A stretch of DNA of 5,031 nt from Pseudomonadota bacterium (GTDB lineage Bacteria > Pseudomonadota > Gammaproteobacteria > Burkholderiales > Burkholderiaceae_C), in NCBI GenBank assembly GCA_030918015.1, contig JAUPTP010000234.1, positions 1 to 5,031 of the forward strand, in the 5' to 3' direction. The notes under the pieces were generated by a model. The model was given only the letters and a program-made list of their open reading frames with translations, did not search any database and was not told where the DNA came from. Shown one piece after another: positions 1-4,313 of the stretch (its first letter is position 1; each line of letters starts with the position of its first letter). The translations under genes were made by a program, and so were the position numbers.

Positions 1-96
1 GCCGCCCAGCAGCGGCGAGGCCGCCAGCGGGGCCAGCGCGGCCGCGCCCAGCAGGCGGCGGCGCGAAATCAGGCAGGTCGATCGATCGTGGCTCAT
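1..96 (-). CDS. N-terminus of an exported protein with a Tat-like signal peptide (partial)
   Basis: Only the first 32 codons are inside the window; the gene runs off the left edge. The ATG at 96-94 is preceded by a good Shine-Dalgarno (GAGGAAA at 107-101, 7 bases between GAGG and the ATG). The peptide has a polar n-region, then SRRRLLG at residues 11-17, then a hydrophobic Ala/Leu/Pro stretch to residue 30. This matches the twin-arginine pattern S/T-R-R-x-F/L-L, so export of a folded protein by Tat is likely, although a Sec signal cannot be excluded. No lipobox cysteine or signal-peptidase site is visible before the edge. It lies on the same strand as the pigment genes, 147 bases downstream of the glycosyltransferase, so it may be read through from that operon or be a separate gene. 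The mature protein is not visible and no function can be assigned. Confidence 0.72.
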   Translation of the reverse strand, partial: MSHDRSTCLISRRRLLGAAALAPLAASPLLGG

Positions 97-243
97 TCGG
101 TTTCCTCGGGCCCGGGCTTTCCTGGGAGGGACGGGATCCCTCCAGTGTGCCTACCGTGCCGTGACGCTGCCACCCATGCAGATGAAAGAAGCGGTCGAAC
201 CGGGCCTTGCTTGCACCCTCGGGCAGGCGGTCGGCACCGCGAC
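97..243. other. Intergenic gap between glycosyltransferase and the exported protein
   Basis: These 147 bases separate two genes transcribed leftward. They hold the Shine-Dalgarno of the downstream gene (107-101) and a 7-bp hairpin (125-143). No coding frame of useful length, no T-run after the hairpin and no convincing -35/-10 pair were found on the minus strand. The gap is larger than the other junctions of the operon, so a transcription-unit boundary here is possible but not shown. Confidence 0.5.
125..143. repeat. Short inverted repeat (hairpin), 7-bp stem and 5-base loop
   Basis: GGAGGGA at 125-131 pairs perfectly with TCCCTCC at 137-143 around the loop CGGGA. In RNA of either strand this would be a stable GC-rich stem. 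Read leftward, in the direction of the flanking genes, the stem is followed by a GC-rich sequence, not a U-run. It is therefore not a standard intrinsic terminator for the glycosyltransferase gene. It could act as an RNA-stability or attenuation element, or be a by-product of high GC. Confidence 0.4.
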
Positions 244-1059
244 TCAGCGCTCCAGCAGCTGGAAGGGCGGGCGGCGGGTCAGGCGGCGCACCAGCAGCAG
301 CGGCAGGCGCAGCAGGAATTCCAGCACCAGCCGGGTGTGCATCCAGGTCAGCAGCGCGTTGTCGCGCAGGTAGTTGAAGTGCGACACGCCGCCGTCCTCC
401 GGGCGCAGGTATTTCACCGGCGCGGGCAGGTTCAGCGGCGCCACGCCGCGCCAGGCCAGGCGCACCACCGCCTCGGTGTCGAAGTCGAAGCGGCGCATCC
501 AGGGCTGGCGGCGCATCACCGCGATCAGCGCGTGGACCGGGTAGACGCGAAAGCCGTAGAGCGAGTCGCCGATGCCCGCGCCCAGCGTCTCCAGGTCGGT
601 CCAGGCGTTGGAGATGCGCCGTCCGCGCACCCGCAGCCGCGGCGCCGACGCGTCGAACACCGGTTTGCCCAGGATCATCGCGTCGGGCTGGGCCTGCGAG
701 CGGCGCATGAACAGCCCGATCAGGTCGGCCGGATGCTGGCCGTCGGCGTCCATGGTCAGCGCGTGGGTGTAGCCCAGGTCGCGCGCCGCGCGCAGGCCGG
801 CCAGCACCGCGCTGCCCTTGCCCTGGTTGTGCGCCAGCACGATCAGGTGCAGGTCCGGGTCGGCGGCGGCCAGGCGGCGCAGGCCCTCGGTGCTGCCGTC
901 GGTGCTGCCGTCGACCACCACCCAGACCGGCGACCACTGCGCGCGGGCGGCGGCCACCGTCTCGAGCACCTTCGGCCCGGTGTTGTAACTGGGGATGATG
1001 AGCGCATGGGTGCGCGAGCGCGCAGGGCGCGTCGGCGGCGGGGCGTCGCTGGTGGTCAT
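244..1059 (-). CDS. Family 2 glycosyltransferase, aryl polyene/xanthomonadin cluster type
   Basis: This 271-residue protein has the GT-A fold signatures of the GT2 family (dolichyl-phosphate-mannose-synthase-like). The nucleotide-sugar binding start is ALIIPSYNTGPKV at residues 19-31. DGSTDGS follows at 50-56, and the metal/sugar-nucleotide motif DADGQH is at 104-109. A later acidic motif, FDFDTE at 191-196, resembles the conserved acceptor/catalytic region. The C-terminus (about 243-260) is rich in Leu and Val with flanking arginines, suggesting membrane association. The ATG at 1059 overlaps the acyltransferase stop as ATGA and has a strong Shine-Dalgarno, AAGGAG at 1073-1068, 8 bases upstream. 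GT2 genes beside PlsC-type acyltransferases are standard in aryl polyene clusters. The inferred role is to transfer a sugar to the pigment or its lipid carrier; donor and acceptor cannot be read from the sequence. GT2 membership is firm, the pathway role is inferred from neighbours. Confidence 0.9.
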   Translation of the reverse strand: MTTSDAPPPTRPARSRTHALIIPSYNTGPKVLETVAAARAQWSPVWVVVDGSTDGSTEGLRRLAAADPDLHLIVLAHNQGKGSAVLAGLRAARDLGYTHALTMDADGQHPADLIGLFMRRSQAQPDAMILGKPVFDASAPRLRVRGRRISNAWTDLETLGAGIGDSLYGFRVYPVHALIAVMRRQPWMRRFDFDTEAVVRLAWRGVAPLNLPAPVKYLRPEDGGVSHFNYLRDNALLTWMHTRLVLEFLLRLPLLLVRRLTRRPPFQLLER

Positions 1060-1826
1060 GCGCCGAGCTCCTTCCTGAAATGGTCCTCGATGCGCGCGAG
1101 CAGCGCCTCGTGATCGGCCTCGGGCGCGAAGCGCTCGCCCAGCCGGGCACGAAAGACGATGGGCAGCGGCGGCAGCCGCCACAGCGGCCAGTCCTTGCCG
1201 AGATAGGGCGAATCGGTCTCGATGATCACGGTCTGGACGGGCACGCCGGCGCGCTGCGCGATCAGCGTCAGGCCCGGGCGCAGCGGGTGCAGCGTGCCGC
1301 CGGGACCGGGGCTGCGGGTGCCTTCGGGGAACACGATCAGCTGGCCGCCGGCCTGCAGGCTGTCGACCGCGGCGCGGATCATCTGCCGCGGCGAGTCGTT
1401 GACGATGTAGCCCGCCAGCCGGGCGCCGGCGCCGAGGAAGACGTTGCGCATCAGCGCGCCCTTCATCACGCAGACGCTGCGCGGCAGCCGCGCCACCAGC
1501 ATCACCGCGTCGAGCAGGCTGGGGTGGTTGGCGGCGATGATGAGGCCGCCGGGCGCATCGCGCAGCGCGTCCAGCGCTTCGGCTTCCAGGCGCATCAGGC
1601 CGCTGGCGCGCGCGCAGGCCCAGTAGAAGCGGTAGCCGTAGGTGACGCCGCCGCGGCCGATCGCCAAGCGCCGGCCCGGCGGCAGCGGCAGCCCCTGCAG
1701 CATGAAGGCCACGGCGTTCCAGCCCAGCGAGATCAGCCCGAGCCAGGCCACCAGCACCATCATCCACAGCCACAGCAGCGGTCGCAGCAGGGCGTGCGGG
1801 CGGCGTGATCGGGGTTCAGTCGTCAC
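1056..1826 (-). CDS. PlsC-type 1-acyl-glycerol-phosphate acyltransferase family protein
   Basis: This 256-residue protein carries the acyltransferase block I NHPSLLD (residues 100-106, catalytic His101 and Asp106, the HxxxxD pattern) and block III FPEGTRS (166-172). A GYIVND segment (139-144) sits in the block II position. A hydrophobic N-terminal segment at about 13-43 should anchor it in the inner membrane. The start is a GTG at 1826-1824, supported by GAGGAG at 1839-1834 with a 7-base spacer. The first internal ATGs (residues 22-23) fall inside the membrane segment and would remove much of it. The family transfers acyl groups from ACP or CoA to lysophosphatidate or related acceptors. In aryl polyene/xanthomonadin clusters such enzymes are thought to attach the polyene chain to a lipid-type carrier, and that is the likely role here. 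A housekeeping plsC is less likely given the neighbours. It overlaps the glycosyltransferase by 4 bases. Confidence 0.9.
   Translation of the reverse strand: MTTEPRSRRPHALLRPLLWLWMMVLVAWLGLISLGWNAVAFMLQGLPLPPGRRLAIGRGGVTYGYRFYWACARASGLMRLEAEALDALRDAPGGLIIAANHPSLLDAVMLVARLPRSVCVMKGALMRNVFLGAGARLAGYIVNDSPRQMIRAAVDSLQAGGQLIVFPEGTRSPGPGGTLHPLRPGLTLIAQRAGVPVQTVIIETDSPYLGKDWPLWRLPPLPIVFRARLGERFAPEADHEALLARIEDHFRKELGA
1068..1073 (-). promoter_or_regulatory. Ribosome binding site of the glycosyltransferase
   Basis: AAGGAG on the minus strand, within the last codons of the acyltransferase and 8 bases before the ATG at 1059. It fixes the glycosyltransferase start and rules out the much longer open frame that continues upstream inside the acyltransferase gene. 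Confidence 0.7.
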
Positions 1827-1833
1827 GGCGCGA

Positions 1834-1839
1834 CTCCTC
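1834..1839 (-). promoter_or_regulatory. Ribosome binding site deciding the GTG start of the acyltransferase
   Basis: GAGGAG on the minus strand, 7 bases before the GTG at 1826. It supports the non-ATG start and shows that this gene can be initiated independently despite its position inside an operon. Confidence 0.65.
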
Positions 1840-1866
1840 GGCGGAGCGCGCCAGCACCCAGGCCCC

Positions 1867-2838
1867 TCATCGCGGCGCGCTCCCCTGGGCCTCGATCTCG
1901 ACGAGCAGGTCGGCGCGGCAGATGTCGGCCTGCAGCCACAGCGCGTCGCGCAGGCCGGGCGCGTCCGCGCCGAGCACGGCCGCCAGCACCGCCTCGACCG
2001 CCGGGCGGTCGGCCGGGTCGCGCAGGTAGACCGTCATGTCCAGCGCGCGCAGGTCGAAGCGGGCGGGCGTCTGCGCGTGCGCCGAGGCGATCACCGCCTC
2101 GAGGTTGCGCAGCGTCTCGGCGGTCTGCGCGGCCACGTCGCCGGGATGCCGGGTCTCGTGGCCGACGATGCTGGCGGTGCCGGAGATGAGCAGCATCTCC
2201 TCGGCGGGTGCCAGCGCGACCAGCGCCGCGCGCGAGAAGGTCGGGCTGCGCGGGCCGTAGGCCGACGGGTAGTGGTAGGCGCTGACCTGGCGCGGGTTCT
2301 CGACCGGCCGTGGCGCCACGCGCCCGGCCAGGACATGCACGCTCAGGGGCCCGCCGTGGTGACCGAGCGCACAGGCCGCCGGCGCCCCCTCGAAGGCGCG
2401 CTGGCCCGCTTCGAGGAAGGCCTGCTGGCGGCCGATGTTGAAGTGCCGGTAGACCTCGAGCCCGTCGAGCTCGGCGTTGATGTGCGGCAGGTAGTTCCAG
2501 ACCTTGAGCAGGTGCAGGCCGCCGTGCTGGCGCAGCACCTCGAACAGGTCGGTGTAGAGCGCGTGGGTGTCGGCGCGCAGCTGCTCGCCGTCGCGGACGG
2601 TCAGCCGGGCGTGCGCATGCAGCCAGGGGCCGGCGCGGCGCCAGGTGAGCAGGCCGGTGCGGCCCGCCTCGGGGGCCGCGGTCGTGATCCAGCGCTCGAC
2701 GCGCTCGGTCTGGCCGTCCAGGCGCCGGGGCAGACCCTGTTCGCGGGCGTCGCCGTGGTGGCGGATCTCGCCCAGCACCGGCCCGGGGGGGGCGGTCTGC
2801 GGGCGCTGGCGCTCGAATCTCAGGAAGCTCGGGGTCAC
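1867..2838 (-). CDS. xanB2: Chorismatase (XanB2/Hyg5/FkbO family), hydroxybenzoate-forming
   Basis: This 323-residue protein matches the chorismatase (pteridine-dependent-dioxygenase-like) family, whose members hydrolyse chorismate to hydroxybenzoate or dihydroxy-cyclohexadienoate plus pyruvate. Family blocks in order: LLKVWNYLPHIN (110-121), GLEVYRHFNIGRQQAF (126-141), SAYHYPSAYGPRSPTFSRA (186-204), LISGTASIVGHET (217-229) and ADICRADLLVEIE (304-316). The last block holds the glutamate expected to be catalytic, probably Glu314. Length fits the family. The GTG start at 2838 overlaps the halogenase stop as GTGA and has no visible Shine-Dalgarno, so translation is probably coupled; the open frame continues upstream only as an antisense-like shadow of the halogenase. 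In Xanthomonas, XanB2 supplies 3-hydroxybenzoate for xanthomonadin and 4-hydroxybenzoate for ubiquinone. The halogenase, acyltransferase and glycosyltransferase neighbours support the pigment role. The symbol is by family and context. The product ratio is inferred, not seen. Confidence 0.88.
   Translation of the reverse strand: MTPSFLRFERQRPQTAPPGPVLGEIRHHGDAREQGLPRRLDGQTERVERWITTAAPEAGRTGLLTWRRAGPWLHAHARLTVRDGEQLRADTHALYTDLFEVLRQHGGLHLLKVWNYLPHINAELDGLEVYRHFNIGRQQAFLEAGQRAFEGAPAACALGHHGGPLSVHVLAGRVAPRPVENPRQVSAYHYPSAYGPRSPTFSRAALVALAPAEEMLLISGTASIVGHETRHPGDVAAQTAETLRNLEAVIASAHAQTPARFDLRALDMTVYLRDPADRPAVEAVLAAVLGADAPGLRDALWLQADICRADLLVEIEAQGSAPR
2785..2792 (-). repeat. C8 homopolymer tract at codons 16-18 of the chorismatase
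   Basis: Eight consecutive G on the plus strand give eight C in the coding strand, encoding the end of an Ala codon and two Pro codons about 45 bases after the start. The reading frame is intact as given, since all family motifs follow in frame. It is a potential slippage or sequencing-error site. Confidence 0.85.
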
Positions 2839-4175
2839 GTCGTCGCGGCGAGGTCGAAGTCGCGGATGTTGTTGCGGCGCCGCCGCCAGGCCCGCCAGGT
2901 GCGCAGCGGGTGGGCCAGCGACACCAGCCAGTACAGCGCCTTGAAGGCCTGCAGCGGGCGGCGGTAGGGCGTGCGGCCGTAGATGTCGCCGGCCAGCACG
3001 GTCAGCAGCGCCTCCTTCATGCGCAGCGGGTTCTGCGGCGCCATGAAGAATTCGCGCATCGTCGGGTTGGTGACGCGGAAGATGAACCACGAGAACTCGC
3101 GCGGTCCGGTGCGCATGAACTTCTCGAAGTTCGCCCGCTCGACGGTGCACGACGAGGGCACCTTCTCCAGCGAGGCCTCGATCAGCGGCACCGCGGCGTA
3201 GGCGCTCTGCATCGCCAGGTAGACGCCCGAGGAGAACACCGGGTCGATGAAGGCGAAGGCGTCGCCCAGCATCGCGTAGCGCTCGCCGGTGCAGTGCGTG
3301 CCCTGGTAGGAGTAGTTGCCGGTGGCGTGCACCTGGTCGTCGACCAGCTCGGCCCCGGCCAGCCGCTCGGCCAGCTGCGGGCACAGCGCGATGGTGTCCA
3401 TGAAGAACTCGCGCAGCGGCTTGGCGCGCGACTTCAGGTAGTAGGGCCAGCAGACCGCGCCGATGCTGGTGGTGCCGTCGGCCAGCGGGATGAACCAGAA
3501 CCAGCCGTGCGGGTACCAGAAGATGGTGATGTTGCCCTCCAGCCGGCCCTCCAGCCGGCGCGCGCCGCGGAAGTGGCCGAACAGCGCCGAGCTGGCGTGC
3601 TCGGGGTGCTTGCGCTTGGACTGCATCTGCGTGGCCAGCAGCGTGTCGCGGCCGCTGGCGTCGACGACGTAGCGCGCGCGCCAGGTCTCGCGGCGGCCGT
3701 CGTCGAGGTCGATGTCCACGTCGGCGCCTTCGGCGTCGAAGCGCACCGCGCGGGCGCGGTGGCCCTCCTGCGTGGTGGCACCGGCCTTCGCGGCGTGGCG
3801 GAACAGGATCTCGTCGAGGTCGGCGCGGCGCACCTGCCAGGCGTAGGGCTGCGACTTGTCGAGCGCGTCGCCGAACTCGAGGTAGCTGCGGTGATCGTGG
3901 TCGGGCGAGACGAACTCGACGCCCCACTTGGGCATGCCGACCGCCTCGACCTCGGCGCGCACGCCCAGGTCGTCGAACAGCGGCACGTTGGCCGGCAGCA
4001 GCGACTCGCCGATGTGGAAGCGCGGGTGGTGCATCTTCTCGATCAGCGTGACGCGGCGGCCGCGCCGCGCCAGCAGCGTGGCCAGCGTCGAGCCGGCGGG
4101 GCCGCCGCCGATGACGAGCACGTCGCAGTCGCGGCTGCGGCTGCGGGCCCGGGGCGCTTGATCGTCCATGTTCAT
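2835..4175 (-). CDS. Flavin-dependent halogenase / FAD-dependent oxidoreductase of a pigment cluster
   Basis: The enzyme would use FADH2, oxygen and halide to halogenate an aromatic ring. Numbered from the ATG at 4175 it has 446 residues. The FAD Rossmann motif is IGGGPAGS (22-29), with LIEK (44-47) ending the second strand. GESLLP follows at 56-61. Lys83 in GMPKWG sits where halogenases carry the lysine that activates hypohalous acid. DASGR is at 172-176, WFWFIP at 225-230 matches the halogenase WxWxIP signature, and GDAFAFIDPVFSSG at 304-317 contains the FAD-binding GD and the FxxPxxSxG halogenase motif. The full motif set favours a true halogenase over a geranylgeranyl-reductase-like or hydroxylase flavoprotein. 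The C-terminus has a hydrophobic stretch (about 413-424) and an Arg-rich tail. ATG 4169 and TTG 4187 are other possible starts; none has a good Shine-Dalgarno. It is the first gene of the operon and overlaps the chorismatase by 4 bases. Xanthomonadins are brominated aryl polyenes, which suggests the role. No flavin reductase is seen nearby. Confidence 0.88.
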   Translation of the reverse strand: MNMDDQAPRARSRSRDCDVLVIGGGPAGSTLATLLARRGRRVTLIEKMHHPRFHIGESLLPANVPLFDDLGVRAEVEAVGMPKWGVEFVSPDHDHRSYLEFGDALDKSQPYAWQVRRADLDEILFRHAAKAGATTQEGHRARAVRFDAEGADVDIDLDDGRRETWRARYVVDASGRDTLLATQMQSKRKHPEHASSALFGHFRGARRLEGRLEGNITIFWYPHGWFWFIPLADGTTSIGAVCWPYYLKSRAKPLREFFMDTIALCPQLAERLAGAELVDDQVHATGNYSYQGTHCTGERYAMLGDAFAFIDPVFSSGVYLAMQSAYAAVPLIEASLEKVPSSCTVERANFEKFMRTGPREFSWFIFRVTNPTMREFFMAPQNPLRMKEALLTVLAGDIYGRTPYRRPLQAFKALYWLVSLAHPLRTWRAWRRRRNNIRDFDLAATT

Positions 4176-4214
4176 GCTGTGGCGCAAGGGGGAAAAGCGT
4201 GGTGGTACGCGGCG

Positions 4215-4220
4215 ATTCTA
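4215..4220 (-). promoter_or_regulatory. Candidate -10 element for the halogenase operon
   Basis: On the minus strand the sequence reads TAGAAT, five of six matches to TATAAT, 39 bases before the ATG at 4175. This would give a 5' leader of about 30 bases. The region 16-18 bases upstream is GC-only and does not resemble TTGACA. The promoter would therefore need an activator, an extended contact or another sigma factor. Placement is by position and -10 match only. Confidence 0.35.
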
Positions 4221-4230
4221 GGCGAGCGTC

Positions 4231-4260
4231 ATGTCGGCCCCGGGGAGGGGCGTCTACACT
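4231..4260 (+). promoter_or_regulatory. Candidate promoter for the metallophosphoesterase gene
   Basis: TACACT at 4255-4260 is a reasonable -10 (four of six). With an 18-base spacer, ATGTCG at 4231-4236 matches three of six -35 positions. The predicted transcription start near 4267 leaves a leader of about 45 bases, which is GC-rich and can fold. It lies back to back with the candidate -10 of the halogenase operon. Confidence 0.35.
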
Positions 4261-4313
4261 CGATTCCCGGCCGGCGCGCCCGCACCGGGCGGTCCGCCGG
4301 GGGGACATCGACC

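Larger units (their letters stand above)
4176..4313. other. Divergent intergenic region between the halogenase and the metallophosphoesterase
   Basis: These 138 bases separate two genes pointing away from each other and must contain the start signals for both unless they are driven from outside. It holds the candidate -10 TAGAAT (minus) and the candidate promoter with TACACT (plus). The right part (about 4265-4305) is a GC-rich stretch with short inverted repeats, for example GTCC at 4293-4296 with GGAC at 4302-4305, which could partly mask the metallophosphoesterase ribosome binding site. No operator with clear dyad symmetry for a known regulator was recognised. Confidence 0.55.

Noticed and set aside
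888..911. Perfect tandem duplication of a 12-base unit inside the glycosyltransferase gene
   Set aside because: It encodes the DGST-DGST part of the normal GT2 DGSTDGS motif with the same codons used twice, so it is explained by the protein family and not by a recent duplication.
1060..1773. The glycosyltransferase frame is open upstream to 1773, suggesting a longer N-terminal domain
   Set aside because: The extra part is a frame-shifted, Arg/Ala-rich shadow of the acyltransferase. The ATG at 1059 has a strong ribosome binding site and is followed directly by the GT2 fold.
88..2967. Several long plus-strand open frames (88-1113, 1080-1808, 1642-2967) opposite the operon
   Set aside because: Their translations are low-complexity Arg/Gln/Ala/His/Gly/Val-rich strings with no family motif, as expected for the antisense of GC-rich genes. 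The minus-strand frames carry clear catalytic motifs.
4185..4187. TTG at 4187 as the halogenase start
   Set aside because: It adds only four residues, lacks a Shine-Dalgarno, and two ATGs (4175, 4169) follow at once. It is kept only as an alternative.
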